A stretch of 33,977 nt of DNA from Rothia sp. HMSC078H08. GTDB taxonomy: Bacteria > Actinomycetota > Actinomycetes > Actinomycetales > Micrococcaceae. This document shows positions 25,481 to 33,943 of the stretch, piece after piece; the first letter of the stretch is position 1; every line of letters starts with the position of its first letter. The notes under the pieces are model-generated. The model saw only the letters and a list, made by a program, of their open reading frames with translations. It had not been told where the DNA came from and did no database searches. The position numbers and the translations under genes were made by a program. Where the stretch lies: NCBI RefSeq assembly GCF_001808955.1, contig NZ_KV795243.1, forward strand, positions 154,187 through 188,163, in the 5' to 3' direction.

Positions 25481-26746
25481 CTACTCGGATTCCTTCTCCG
25501 CCGTCTTCTCCGCGCTCTTCTCGGCGTCCTGCTTTTCTGCGCTGTGGTCATCAGTATTCTGGGTGTTTCGTCCCGAGCCGCGCACAATACCGCGTACGCT
25601 ATCGCGCGGGTCGGCGTAGCGCAGGTCGATACCGAAGGTATTGCGGATCTGGCGTGCCGAGTTCAGGTGCCAACGCTGCGAATCTGAGGGGGTCACGGAG
25701 GTGACCGCCTTCTGACCCGGAGCCAGCTTCTCGTGGCGAATATCGTAGTGCTTACCGCCCATGGTGATGGTGAAGCCGTGCTCTTGCAACAGCTGCACGA
25801 ACGCATCCACATCGTGCGGGATCTTGCGGCCGCGCTGCCTCTTTGTGCCGCTCATCCTCGGCTGCGACTCGAAGGGGTTACGGCTGGGCGCGGTGCCGCG
25901 GCTAATACGGATTACCTGCTGGTCGGAGTGCGAGAACTCCACCTGGTAGCCGTTGAGCGAGTACACAGTGCGGCTACTGCCGGGAATTGGGCGGCGGTCC
26001 TCAGCCTCATCCAGGATGCGGGCAATGTACTCGCCGGTCAGACCGAGCGCCTTCAGCTGTGCCTGAGCATCGGGGGAGAGCTGGTAGCCTCCCGCCAGAG
26101 CCTGCAGCGGGCGCAGCGCGAGCACTTCGGCAGTCAGGGGGTTGAGCACCACCTGGTAGCCTTCCTCTTCATGCGTGTAGAGGGTGACTTCGCGGCCGTA
26201 ACGGTTCTCCTGCGCGCTCTCTTGAACCACGGTGCTTGCGGGCGATTCGATGATGTCCAGCAGTAGCTCGTAGGTGAGACCGTGGCGCATCATATAGTCC
26301 ATCACGCCCGGGAGCACGCCGTAGATACGGCGGCGCGGCGGCACCTCGCCGTAGAATTCCTTCTCGATGCGCGCGGCAATACGCTGGTTCTCCAGCGGCA
26401 CCTCGGTCAGCGGGATAAGGCGCTGGTTGGAGGGGCGAATCTTGGCGCGTGCGGCGGCGGGCTTGGGTGCCTGACGGTAAGCGTCCACGAGTGCCTGCTG
26501 CTGTTCCACAAACTCCTGGGCAATGAGCGGTAGGAGGGTGAAGTAGAGCTCTGCCGCTTCGGGCTTGAGCGCGCCGTTCTCATCGAGCAGGGAGGCGCCA
26601 TCCTTAGTGAGCAAATCCCACGGCTTATCGTTTGCCGCGCTCTCTTCGGAGCCCTGGTTCTCCCGGTAGCTATAGGTTGCGAGGGAAGCAAGCTCCTGCA
26701 GGCGAACGTACACCTCAAGAGGAACGGTAATCTGCTTCGCGGACAT
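25481..26746 (-). CDS. Unrecognised protein with two tandem toxin-fold-like modules and a HicA-like C-terminal domain
   Basis: I do not recognise this 421-residue protein as a whole. An N-terminal helical part (1-90) is followed by a basic linker. Two similar modules (about 146-214 and 225-284) share the pattern helix, G-L-T-x-E-x-h-x-x-I-h-(D/E), strands, G-Y-Q-V-x-(L/F), strand; this recalls DUF4258/RelE-type folds. The segment 308-377 (FVQLLQEHGF, GGKHYDIRH, VTPSDSQ, then RQIRNTFGIDL) resembles HicA-type mRNA-interferase domains, with His333 in the place of the HicA catalytic histidine. The last 25 residues are charged repeats (AEK). The start overlaps the stop of the upstream gene (TAATG), so translation is coupled. 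It shares its layout and module type with that upstream protein. Confidence 0.75.
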   Translation of the reverse strand: MSAKQITVPLEVYVRLQELASLATYSYRENQGSEESAANDKPWDLLTKDGASLLDENGALKPEAAELYFTLLPLIAQEFVEQQQALVDAYRQAPKPAAARAKIRPSNQRLIPLTEVPLENQRIAARIEKEFYGEVPPRRRIYGVLPGVMDYMMRHGLTYELLLDIIESPASTVVQESAQENRYGREVTLYTHEEEGYQVVLNPLTAEVLALRPLQALAGGYQLSPDAQAQLKALGLTGEYIARILDEAEDRRPIPGSSRTVYSLNGYQVEFSHSDQQVIRISRGTAPSRNPFESQPRMSGTKRQRGRKIPHDVDAFVQLLQEHGFTITMGGKHYDIRHEKLAPGQKAVTSVTPSDSQRWHLNSARQIRNTFGIDLRYADPRDSVRGIVRGSGRNTQNTDDHSAEKQDAEKSAEKTAEKESE

Positions 26747-28368
26747 TATTTCTCCTCCTCAACGGTGTTTTCTGCCTGGGTTGCCTTATCTTCTGCCTGC
26801 TTTGCCAGGGTGTTGCTGAGCTCTTCGAGCTGAGCCTTACGCAGGGCTTCCGCGTGCAAGTGATGGAAATCCGGGGTCTTCGCCAGAGCCAGAACGGTCC
26901 GCTCATTGGGCGAGATTGCGATTTCCAGACCCTGCGCCGCGTAGATGCGGGTCCAGCCGTCAGCCATGCGCACGCTTTCGGGGCTGTTCAGCGTCTGAAG
27001 CATCAGATCGAAAACGAACGGCGGGTTCTTCTTCAGGAAGGTGCGGGCGCGCTCGCTGAATTCGAGCTCCAGGGCGTTGAGCGAAGTGTATTCGCCCTGT
27101 GCCAAGGATGCCTGCGCCGCCTCGTTGTAGTCGGCGTCGTATTCGTCGATGACGGTAATGACTTCGGCGGAGGCGGTGTTGACGTCCACCCGGTAATCGT
27201 CGTGGGTGAAGCGAATCGTCCAGTCGTTGAGTCGTTCTGCCGCGCCTTCACGCAGGATGGTGCGCACGAGCTCTTCGCTGATGTTTTCGCGTTCGAGGCG
27301 GGCGCGCAGGCTCGGGCGCAGGCGGTAGCTGCGTTCGCGGTCCTCTTCGCTGACGCCGCGAGGCGCGGTCGGTTCGGCGGCTACCGGCTGAGCCGCGGGC
27401 TCGCTGAGGGCCGCCGGAGCAGCGGGGACCGGGGCTGCGGGCTTCGGCGCGCTCGGCTTCGGGGTATTCGTCTCCGGAGCGGCGGGCGCACTCGGTAGGG
27501 ACTGGCTGAGTACGGGCAACTCTTCAACAGGTGCCTGCTCGCTAGCTACTGCCGTATGGGTAGCTTCTGCGGCTTCGGCAGCCTGTTGGCGGGCACGCAG
27601 ACCCTCCAGGTACTCTTCGATGCGCGGCGGGCGGTAGGTCAGCGTGGACTTGCGGAACATGCCGGGGGAGGGCGTACCGGGAGTAGGCGCTGCCGGCTTC
27701 GGTGCTGCGGGCTTGGGCGCTGCGGGAGCAACCGTGGCGGGCGTCGGTATAGGAGCCGTCTTTTCTGCTGTTGCCTCTGCGGGTGCTTCCACAGATGCTT
27801 CTTCCGGCACGCTGGGAGCAGGGCTGGGAGTCGGGGCGGGTGCCTGTGCCGCGCGGGCGGCAAAGAGCGCGGGGGAGGGCGCCGGCTTCGGCGCCGCAGG
27901 CTTCGGGGTTGCCGGCTGGGGAGTAGCGGTTGCGCTCACCGCGGCGTCCTCACTCACTACACCCTCGTTGGCCTCTGCGACGGGAGTCTCAGCCATGGAG
28001 GCTTCGGCCGCTTCGGTTGCCTGCAGGTCGGTCTGTTCCTCTTCAGCAGGCTTAGTGTCGCTGGCTTCCTCATCGCCGCGGCGTAGGGCGGCAACGAGTT
28101 CCTGCCGGGAGGTATAGGGAATGATTTCCTCGGGAGAGTCGATATATCGGGGGAAGTTCTCGTAGAGAATCTTCGCCGCGGCTTCAAAGAGCTTCTCCGT
28201 GGTGGTGTTGGCGGCGGGTGCGCAGGGGCAGAGTAGTTCCTGGTGTTGCGCGTCATAGAGGGACCAGTGGGCGCATCGTTCGGTGGGCGGGAAGTAATCG
28301 AGTGTTCCCAGATTGGCTATATCGATGAGTGCACCTATCAGGGACTGCGGAATGGATAGCTGTGCCAT
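26746..28368 (-). CDS. Unrecognised protein with Pro/Ala-rich linker and two tandem C-terminal modules
   Basis: This 540-residue protein is the first gene of a coupled pair. An N-terminal domain (1-98) starts with a hydrophobic helix-like segment similar in position and pattern to that of the downstream protein (ANLGTLDYF versus ASLATYSYR). Residues 100-345 are a Pro/Ala/Glu-rich linker with repeated PKPAAPKPA units (near 155, 219 and 304). Two modules follow (about 349-408 and 436-498). Both show helix, polar turn, D/G-W-T-I/R-x strand, a Y/L-x-V/I strand and a final V-x-x-h strand, like the modules of its partner. A C-terminal helix (500-535) is charged. AAGGAG precedes the ATG. No signal peptide is seen. 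A heteromeric complex with the downstream protein is an inference from shared architecture and coupling. Confidence 0.75.
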   Translation of the reverse strand: MAQLSIPQSLIGALIDIANLGTLDYFPPTERCAHWSLYDAQHQELLCPCAPAANTTTEKLFEAAAKILYENFPRYIDSPEEIIPYTSRQELVAALRRGDEEASDTKPAEEEQTDLQATEAAEASMAETPVAEANEGVVSEDAAVSATATPQPATPKPAAPKPAPSPALFAARAAQAPAPTPSPAPSVPEEASVEAPAEATAEKTAPIPTPATVAPAAPKPAAPKPAAPTPGTPSPGMFRKSTLTYRPPRIEEYLEGLRARQQAAEAAEATHTAVASEQAPVEELPVLSQSLPSAPAAPETNTPKPSAPKPAAPVPAAPAALSEPAAQPVAAEPTAPRGVSEEDRERSYRLRPSLRARLERENISEELVRTILREGAAERLNDWTIRFTHDDYRVDVNTASAEVITVIDEYDADYNEAAQASLAQGEYTSLNALELEFSERARTFLKKNPPFVFDLMLQTLNSPESVRMADGWTRIYAAQGLEIAISPNERTVLALAKTPDFHHLHAEALRKAQLEELSNTLAKQAEDKATQAENTVEEEK

Positions 28369-28735
28369 AGTGCTCCTTCGCGTTGTCTGCTCTCCAGCCT
28401 ATGTGTGGAGGGTTCTCTTTCCATCCTAGGCGTTTTTCGGCGGGTGTGCCCCGGAGCACGTCATCTGGGAGCGTAAATCTGCGGATTCACAGGCTGAATT
28501 GCACTTTGGGGCGCGGTTTTTGGCACGGATGGGGCAGCGTCAGCTGGTGGAGCGTCCTTGCTACACCTAGCTAGAGCCTGCGGCGTGTCGTGCTGTAGCG
28601 TGTCGTACTGCAACATGTCGTACTGTGCGGTGGCTTGAGCCCTGCCCGGGGCTTGTGTCAGAGCGTTTTCAGCGCGCTTGTTTCCCAAAGATGTCTTCCA
28701 GGGGTGTGTCTTCCGGGGTCTATCTTCTGGGCATA
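28369..28735. other. 367-bp intergenic region with tandem repeats
   Basis: No convincing gene. A minus-strand frame at 28461-28688 (75 codons, TTG start, Gln/Ala/Pro-rich) exists only because the tandem repeats are in frame, and I do not accept it as a gene. The promoter of the modular operon should lie at 28380-28470, but I find no clear -35/-10 pair. Confidence 0.5.
28583..28627. repeat. Three tandem 15-bp units
   Basis: GCGTGTCGTGCTGTA, GCGTGTCGTACTGCA and ACATGTCGTACTGTG follow without gaps in the intergenic space between tRNA-Arg and the modular operon. Confidence 0.8.
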
Positions 28736-28768
28736 CAAAAAATCCCCGGTTCCAAAGAACCGGGGATC
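28736..28768 (-). terminator. Terminator of tRNA-Arg
   Basis: On the minus strand ATCCCCGGTTC pairs with GAACCGGGGAT, followed by a run of six T. The core ATCCCCGGT/ACCGGGGAT plus T-run and the preceding CCACCG are the same as in the tRNA-Ser terminator at 407-443. Confidence 0.9.
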
Positions 28769-28770
28769 GG

Positions 28771-28846
28771 TGGTGCGCCCGAAGGGATTCGAACCCCCAA
28801 CCTTCTGATCCGTAGTCAGATGCTCTATCCGTTGAGCTACAGGCGC
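28771..28846 (-). tRNA. tRNA-Arg (anticodon ACG)
   Basis: On the minus strand the gene runs GCGCCTG (acceptor) through the D-stem GCTC/GAGC, the anticodon stem TCTGA/TCAGA with loop CTACGGA (anticodon ACG), the T-loop TTCGAAT, and CGGGCGC closing the acceptor stem. Discriminator A and CCA are encoded. The A34 is expected to be edited to inosine by TadA so that it reads CGU, CGC and CGA. Confidence 0.97.
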
Positions 28847-29345
28847 ATGTTCCTCGCTTCGGATTTCTTCAACCCGTCGCGGCAACAGGTACTACTATAC
28901 GGATGTCCCCAGGGGCACGCAAGCCGAAAAACTCGAAATTGACCCAAAATCCCCTCCGAAAGACTCTCGAATACCCCGTTTTGCCGCATGATTCCGGGGT
29001 TTTTGGTGGCGTAAAATTTTTTCAAAATATTTTCTCAGCACCCTAAAACCGGTGCTGTAGGCCCCTAAAATCCCCGAAGGGTCCCGCCATACGACCTAAA
29101 AATTCTTTACAGAAATCTTCTCGCACTCTAAGAATGTGATGCGCAGAACTTAAGAAATGGTGTCATAGAAAGCTCTGCAGACCATTAATGCGTTATTCTG
29201 TAAGCATCACGAGGAAGTGGAGACTGTCCAAGCGTGCATATTCACATTTGTTTGCACGCTTGTAGTGTTTAACTGCTTCTTTGTTACCGCAGACCTAACC
29301 GGATCAATGTAGTATCCGGGCCACCGATTGAAGGGGAAAATGTCA
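28847..29345. other. 499-bp region upstream of pckG with hairpins
   Basis: No gene is supported. It should hold the tRNA-Arg promoter (left) and the pckG promoter and leader (right). Two inverted repeats stand out near pckG: CAAGCGTGCA/TGCACGCTTG (29229-29262) and CCGGAT-N9-ATCCGG (29299-29319). The middle is A/T-rich. I cannot place a -35/-10 pair with confidence. Confidence 0.5.
29229..29262 (+). promoter_or_regulatory. Perfect 10-bp inverted repeat in the pckG upstream region
   Basis: CAAGCGTGCA (29229-29238) and TGCACGCTTG (29253-29262) flank a 14-nt AT-rich spacer. It could be an operator or a leader hairpin controlling gluconeogenic pckG expression. Confidence 0.45.
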
Positions 29346-31196
29346 ATGGCTGACACCTCAACTCGTACTCTCTCTGCCGAACTCGAAAAGGAGCTGCAGA
29401 GCGCACCTACCACCCACCAGGGCCTCCTGGATTGGGTTCGCGAGGTTGCGGCACTGACCCAGCCCGCACACATCTACTGGGTCGATGGCTCCCAGGAAGA
29501 ATATGACCGCCTGGCACAGGAACTGGTTGACGCCGGTACCTTCGTTCGCCTCAGCGATCACGAATTCCCGAACTCTTACGCAGCTTTCTCCGATCCCGAC
29601 GACGTTGCACGTGTCGAGGAGCGCACCTTCATCTGCTCCGAGACTGAAGAAGGCGCAGGCCCGACCAACAACTGGCGCGACCCCGTCGAAATGAAGCAGA
29701 CCCTGACCGGTCTGTTCGAGGGCTCCATGCGCGGTCGTACCCTGTACGTCATTCCTTTCGTCATGGGCTCCCTGAAGGCTAAGAACCCCAAGATTGCTGT
29801 TGAGCTCAGCGACTCCGCATACGTTGTCTGCTCCATGCGCATCATGGCAACCATTGGTAAGGACGTTCTTGCCAAGCTGAACGAGACCAACGGCTTCTTC
29901 GTCAAGGCTCTGCACTCTGTTGGTGCACCCCTGGAGCCCGGTCAGGAAGATGTTCCCTGGCCTTGCAACCCCGAGAAGTACATCGTCCAGTTCCCCGAGA
30001 CCCGCGAAATCTGGTCCTTCGGCTCCGGCTACGGCGGTAACGCACTGCTCGGTAAGAAGTGCTACGCACTGCGTATCGCATCCGTTATCGGTCGCGATGA
30101 GGGCTGGATGGCAGAGCACATGCTCATCCTGAAGGTCACCAACCCCGAGGGCAAGGTTCGCTACATCTCCGCAGCGTTCCCTTCCGCATGTGGCAAGACC
30201 AACTTCGCAATGATGGAACCCACCATTGACGGCTGGAAGGCTGAGATGGTCGGCGACGACATCGCATGGATCGAGTTCGACGAGAACCACCAGGCACGCG
30301 TGGTCAACCCCGAGGCTGGCCTGTTCGGCGTGGCACCGGGCACCGGTTACTCCACCAACCCGAACGCTATGAAGGCTATCGCCAAGGGCAACACCATCTT
30401 CACCAACGTTGCACTGACCGACGACGGCTCCGTCTGGTGGGAGGGTAAGACCGATGAGGCTCCCGAGCACCTGATTGACTGGACCGGTCAGGACTGGACC
30501 CCCGAGTCCGGCCGCCCGGCAGCTCACCCGAACTCCCGCTTCTGCACCCCCGCATCCCAGGTCGACATGCTCGCTCCCGAGTACTACGACCCCGAGGGTG
30601 TGCCGCTGAGCGCTATCGTTCTGGGCGGTCGCCGCAAGACCACCATCCCCCTGGTTTCCGAGTCCGAGAGCTGGGAGCAGGGCGTCTTCCGCGCAGTTAC
30701 CCTCTCCTCCGAGACCACCGCGGCTGCTAAGGGCGCTGTCGGTGTGATTCGCCGCGACCCGATGGCAATGCTGCCCTTCATCGGCTACAACGCTGGTGAT
30801 TACTTCAAGCACTGGCTGGACCTGGGCAAGAAGCACGGTGCTGAGAATATGCCGAAGGTCTACTACGTCAACTGGTTCCGCCGTACCCCCGACGGTGGCT
30901 TCGCATGGCCCGGCTTCGGCGAGAACTCTCGCGTTGTGAAGTGGATCTGCGACCGCCTCGACGGCAAGGCTGGCGGCCAGGAGACCTTCCTGGGCACCGT
31001 TCCCACCAAGGAAGACCTGGACCTGACCGGTCTGGAAATCTCCGAGGAAGAACTGAAGGCTGCTCTGGCTGTCTCGAAGGAAGAATGGGTTGCTGAGCTG
31101 CCCAGCATCGACGAGTGGCTCGAGAAGTTCGGCGACAAGCTGCCTGCTGAGGTTCGCGAACAGCGCGACGCTCTGGCGAAGGCTCTGGAGGGCTAA
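29346..31196 (+). CDS. pckG: Phosphoenolpyruvate carboxykinase (GTP)
   Basis: This cytosolic enzyme converts oxaloacetate and GTP to PEP, GDP and CO2, the first committed step of gluconeogenesis. The P-loop [15 protein letters not shown] (residues about 276-290) holds the reactive cysteine of the GTP-dependent family. [20 protein letters not shown] and the [11 protein letters not shown] nucleotide-binding stretch are also diagnostic. At 616 aa the length is typical. Three in-frame starts exist (TTG 29328, ATG 29340, ATG 29346). AAGGGG at 29331-29336 gives acceptable spacing only to 29346, so I use that one, though 29340 cannot be excluded. It is a single-gene unit with a strong terminator behind it. 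Upstream inverted repeats suggest transcription control. Confidence 0.97.
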   Translation: MADTSTRTLSAELEKELQSAPTTHQGLLDWVREVAALTQPAHIYWVDGSQEEYDRLAQELVDAGTFVRLSDHEFPNSYAAFSDPDDVARVEERTFICSETEEGAGPTNNWRDPVEMKQTLTGLFEGSMRGRTLYVIPFVMGSLKAKNPKIAVELSDSAYVVCSMRIMATIGKDVLAKLNETNGFFVKALHSVGAPLEPGQEDVPWPCNPEKYIVQFPETREIWSFGSGYGGNALLGKKCYALRIASVIGRDEGWMAEHMLILKVTNPEGKVRYISAAFPSACGKTNFAMMEPTIDGWKAEMVGDDIAWIEFDENHQARVVNPEAGLFGVAPGTGYSTNPNAMKAIAKGNTIFTNVALTDDGSVWWEGKTDEAPEHLIDWTGQDWTPESGRPAAHPNSRFCTPASQVDMLAPEYYDPEGVPLSAIVLGGRRKTTIPLVSESESWEQGVFRAVTLSSETTAAAKGAVGVIRRDPMAMLPFIGYNAGDYFKHWLDLGKKHGAENMPKVYYVNWFRRTPDGGFAWPGFGENSRVVKWICDRLDGKAGGQETFLGTVPTKEDLDLTGLEISEEELKAALAVSKEEWVAELPSIDEWLEKFGDKLPAEVREQRDALAKALEG

Positions 31197-31230
31197 GACA
31201 CTCCAGCTAATACCTAAGGTTTAGCGCATT

Positions 31231-31272
31231 GAAGGAGCGGAATCTCCCGATGAGATTCCGCTCCTTCCTTCT
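31231..31272 (+). terminator. Terminator of pckG
   Basis: GAAGGAGCGGAATCTC (31231-31246) pairs perfectly with GAGATTCCGCTCCTTC (31252-31267) around a 5-nt loop, followed by CTTCT. Confidence 0.88.
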
Positions 31273-31447
31273 GCTTGGGGAAAATTTGAATCCCCGTCAG
31301 CTGGGGGGAATGATAAGTTTTCTCGCAAAGGTGTGAGTGCAAGGCTATGCAGTCCACTTGCTCTTGAGAAATACTTTAAATCCCCGCCGGGGTGGTTGGG
31401 GCACAGAAGCAGCTGGTTATAATTTCTTGCCTCTCTTATCACCCCTA

Positions 31448-31478
31448 TACAATTCCAATGTAAGATTTTTGAATGCAC
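31448..31478 (+). promoter_or_regulatory. Candidate nsrR promoter with overlapping repressor site
   Basis: TACAAT (31448-31453) is a good -10 box about 100 bases before nsrR. Just downstream lies TTTTTGAATGCA (31466-31477 area), which matches TTTTCAAATGCA in the candidate NsrR site before hmp in 10 of 12 positions. A -35 box is poor (TTGCCT with a 15-base spacer). Confidence 0.35.
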
Positions 31479-31555
31479 ATGGCTTTCACGAGCTGCGCAT
31501 ATCCGCTGCTACATGTACTGATATGTGGTGGCACGAGAGATTAGAAGGAGTATCC

Positions 31556-32026
31556 ATGCGTTTGACAGCATTCTCGGATGTCTCGCTCCGCGTTCTGATG
31601 CTCCTGTCTGCTCTGGAGCCCGGTCAGAAGCTTTCCACCCAGAAGATCGCTGAAGGTGTGGACACCCCCTACAACCACGTGGCGAAGGCTGTAGCTTTCC
31701 TCGTGAACATGGGTTACCTGGACTCGACTCGCGGTCGTTCCGGTGGCGTCATGCTTTCGGATGCGGGTCGTTCTGCGACCGTCGGCACTATTCTTCGCGC
31801 TACTGAGGGCGATATCCCCATGATTGAGTGCGAGGACGAGAATGGCCACTGCCCCCTCGATAAGTTCTGTCGCCTGCGCAATGTGCTGGCGAAGGCTCGC
31901 GAGGCATTCTATGCATCGGTTGATTCGGTGATTATTAGCGAGTTGACTGCCGGTGCGCGCCCCGTTGGTCCGGTGTTTGTTGAGCTGGGCTTTGGGCCTC
32001 CGGAGAATGCGTTGCCTGCACGCTAG
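31556..32026 (+). CDS. nsrR: NsrR-type Rrf2-family nitric oxide-sensing repressor
   Basis: The 156-residue protein starts MRLTAFSDVSLRVLMLLSAL and has the winged-helix DNA-binding part (STQKIAEGVDTPYNHVAKAVAFLVNMGYLDSTRGRSGG) typical of NsrR. Cluster ligands are Cys92, Cys99 and Cys105 (ECEDENGHCPLDKFC), and Asp8 is in the place of the fourth ligand of Streptomyces NsrR. The first two cysteines are one residue further apart than in the Streptomyces protein as I remember it. NO damages the [4Fe-4S] cluster and releases the protein from DNA. The frame opens 73 codons earlier, but GAAGGAG directly before the ATG at 31556 fixes the start. The next gene is the flavohemoglobin hmp, the classic NsrR target. 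Confidence 0.92.
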   Translation: MRLTAFSDVSLRVLMLLSALEPGQKLSTQKIAEGVDTPYNHVAKAVAFLVNMGYLDSTRGRSGGVMLSDAGRSATVGTILRATEGDIPMIECEDENGHCPLDKFCRLRNVLAKAREAFYASVDSVIISELTAGARPVGPVFVELGFGPPENALPAR

Positions 32027-32058
32027 GCTGGCACGCTGCAAGAAATACGTGATACCTG

Positions 32059-32094
32059 TGGAGCTTTCCGGTGGGAGGCTCCATAGAGTTTTTA
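32059..32094 (+). terminator. Terminator of nsrR
   Basis: TGGAGCTTTCC (32059-32069) and GGGAGGCTCCA (32073-32083) form an 11-bp stem with two G-U pairs and a 3-nt loop, followed after TAGAG by TTTTT. Confidence 0.75.
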
Positions 32095-32250
32095 AGGCAT
32101 TCTTGCGGCTAACGCGGGGCTGTTGGGATTTTCCCGGTGGCTTTCTGCGGAGGTTTTTGAGGGGGTGTCGGGGGTGTCTATGCCTCTGTCTGCGGGGGTG
32201 CTGGAACCTGTGTGATTCCTGAATTTGTGCAGGAAATACAGAAAATTGCA

Positions 32251-32273
32251 AACTTGCTTTTCAAATGCAGAAA
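32251..32273 (+). promoter_or_regulatory. Candidate NsrR operator upstream of hmp
   Basis: This 23-bp stretch is two 11-bp half sites around C32262: AACTTGCTTTT and AAATGCAGAAA. Compared with the 11-1-11 NsrR consensus as I remember it (AAGATGCATTT-N-AAATGCATCTT), 15 of 22 positions match. A possible -10 (CATATT, 32281-32286) lies 17 bases after TTTTCA inside the site. It is 366 bases upstream of hmp, so either the leader is long or a nearer promoter is used. Confidence 0.45.
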
Positions 32274-32638
32274 ATGTGACCATATTCATTTTTGCACCAC
32301 ACTGCATACTTTCCCGGGTAAATATATTTTCACTCCGGTATTTTTATACATGTTTCCAGGCTGGTCACCCGCCGATTGTAGAAGTGCGACTGAAAATATA
32401 TAGTGTGACGCGCAACTCTATCTTTGAGTCAGGGTGAACCATAAGTCGCATCCACAGTGCCAAATAACCCTCAGAGCATGACCTGCACTCAGCGCAAACA
32501 CCCCGCAAAATGCTACGGTAAGGGTGCTTTATAAACACTCCGTCACCAACTGAGTTGTCCGAGTGAACGCCCCAGCATCACACATATCAAGGGCATCATC
32601 ACAACGACCGAGGTGACCACACAGGAAGAAGGCATGAC

Positions 32639-33820
32639 ATGCTCTCTGAGAAGTCCCGCCCCATTATTGAGGCAACGCTGCCCATTATCGCTGAGCGCAT
32701 CAACGACATTACCCCCGACTTCTACCGTCGAATGTTTGCTGCCCGCCCCGACCTGATGGACGGCATGTTCTCCCGCTCCTCTCAGCTCGAAGGCACCCAG
32801 CCCCGCGCACTTGCAGGCTCCATCGCTGTGTTCGCTTCCTACATCGTTGAGCACCCGGACTCCTACCCCGACGAAGTCCTCTCCCGCGTTGCTCACAAGC
32901 ACGCCTCCCTGGGCCTGAAGGAAGAAGAGTACCCCACCGTCTACAAGTACCTCTTCGAGGCAATCGCCGCTAACCTGGGCGATCTGGCTACCCCCGAAAT
33001 CGTTGAGGCATGGACCGAGGTCTACTGGCTCATGGGCAACGCCCTCATCAAGCTGGAGAAGGGCCTGTATGCATCCCAGGCAAACGATGTCATGTTCGCC
33101 CCCTTCAAGGTCGTTGACCGTAAGGAGACCGGCGAGAACGTCGTCGTGCTGACCTTCGAGCCCGCCGATGAGACCCCCATGACCGAGTCCAAGGGCGGCC
33201 AGTACATCTCCATCGTCGTTCCCGCACGTGACGGTCTGCGCCAGGCACGCCAGTACACCCTGCTGCCCAGCGAAAAGAACCAGCGCCGCATCGCTGTGAA
33301 GCTCGACCCCAACGGCGAGATGACCTCCATCCTGCACGAACTGAAGATCGGCGACGTCGTCGAGATCTCCAACCCCTACGGTGACCTGACCCTGGAAGGC
33401 TTCGGCAACCCCGAGGCACCCCTGTACCTCTTCTCCGCAGGTATCGGCACCACCCCCATGCTCAGCTTCCTCTCCGAGCTGATTGAGAAGGGCTCCCAGC
33501 GCCCCGTAACCGTAGTTCACGCGGACCGTAGCCTGGACACCTGGCCCCTGCGCGAAGAGCTCACCGAGCTCGTCAACAAGCTGCCCAACGCACGCCTCAT
33601 CTCGTTCATCGAGGGTGAGGGTGGCGACTTCGCCGGCCGTGTCGACGTGTCCAAGCTGGACGTGCCCTCCGACGCTAACGTTTACCTCTGCGGCCCGCTG
33701 CCCTTCATGCAGGGCGTACGCTCCGCACTGGTGGAGGCAGGCGTCCCCGGCAAGAACATCAACTACGAGATCTTCGGCCCCGACCAGTGGATGCTCCACG
33801 ACCAGGCTCGCGAAGCGTAA
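32639..33820 (+). CDS. hmp: Flavohemoglobin / nitric oxide dioxygenase
   Basis: The enzyme converts NO and O2 to nitrate with NAD(P)H in the cytoplasm. The N-terminal globin (1-140) has Tyr29 in FYRRMF at the distal B10 position, proximal His88 in AHKHASLGL and Tyr98 (EEYP). An FAD-binding part follows with RQYTLL, then the NAD-binding part with SAGIGTTPMLS and YLCGPLPFMQGVRSAL. The length of 393 aa matches E. coli Hmp (396). The ATG at 32639 is chosen because AGGAAGAAGG ends six bases upstream; the ATG at 32634 is out of frame. The gene follows nsrR and a candidate NsrR site lies between them, so NO-responsive derepression is the likely control. Confidence 0.96.
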   Translation: MLSEKSRPIIEATLPIIAERINDITPDFYRRMFAARPDLMDGMFSRSSQLEGTQPRALAGSIAVFASYIVEHPDSYPDEVLSRVAHKHASLGLKEEEYPTVYKYLFEAIAANLGDLATPEIVEAWTEVYWLMGNALIKLEKGLYASQANDVMFAPFKVVDRKETGENVVVLTFEPADETPMTESKGGQYISIVVPARDGLRQARQYTLLPSEKNQRRIAVKLDPNGEMTSILHELKIGDVVEISNPYGDLTLEGFGNPEAPLYLFSAGIGTTPMLSFLSELIEKGSQRPVTVVHADRSLDTWPLREELTELVNKLPNARLISFIEGEGGDFAGRVDVSKLDVPSDANVYLCGPLPFMQGVRSALVEAGVPGKNINYEIFGPDQWMLHDQAREA

Positions 33821-33855
33821 AAACCCCGTAAGCCGGCTCGTCCGCTAGGTTCCTT

Positions 33856-33905
33856 AAACCCGGCTAGGTTCTCCTCTTAGACAGAAGAACCTAGCCGGGT
33901 TTTTA
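33856..33905 (+). terminator. Terminator of hmp
   Basis: AAACCCGGCTAGGTTCT (33856-33872) pairs perfectly with AGAACCTAGCCGGGTTT (33886-33902) around a 13-nt loop, ending in a T-run. The left part CTAGGTTC also occurs at 33845-33852, just before the stem. Confidence 0.9.
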
Positions 33906-33943
33906 GAACTCAAAATAAAAAGTCCCGCCCCGCAGACGAATCT

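Larger units (their letters stand above)
32027..32638. other. 612-bp region between nsrR and hmp
   Basis: It contains the nsrR terminator at its left end, then a G/T-rich stretch (about 32100-32250), then an AT-rich stretch (about 32240-32420) with a candidate NsrR site. A TTTATAAA box at 32528-32535 could be the -10 of a proximal hmp promoter. No gene is supported. Confidence 0.5.

Noticed and set aside
28461..28688. 75-codon minus-strand frame with QYDTL-like pentapeptide repeats
   Set aside because: The repeats come from a 15-bp DNA array that stays in frame. The start would be TTG, the composition is Gln/Ala/Pro-rich and there is no conserved pattern. A GGAAG at suitable spacing leaves a small doubt.
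29358..30836. 492-codon open frame antisense to pckG
   Set aside because: Shadow of a certain gene created by GC-rich third positions; no recognisable motif and no ribosome site.
32543..33799. 418-codon open frame antisense to hmp
   Set aside because: Shadow of the flavohemoglobin gene with low-complexity Gly/Val/Asp composition.
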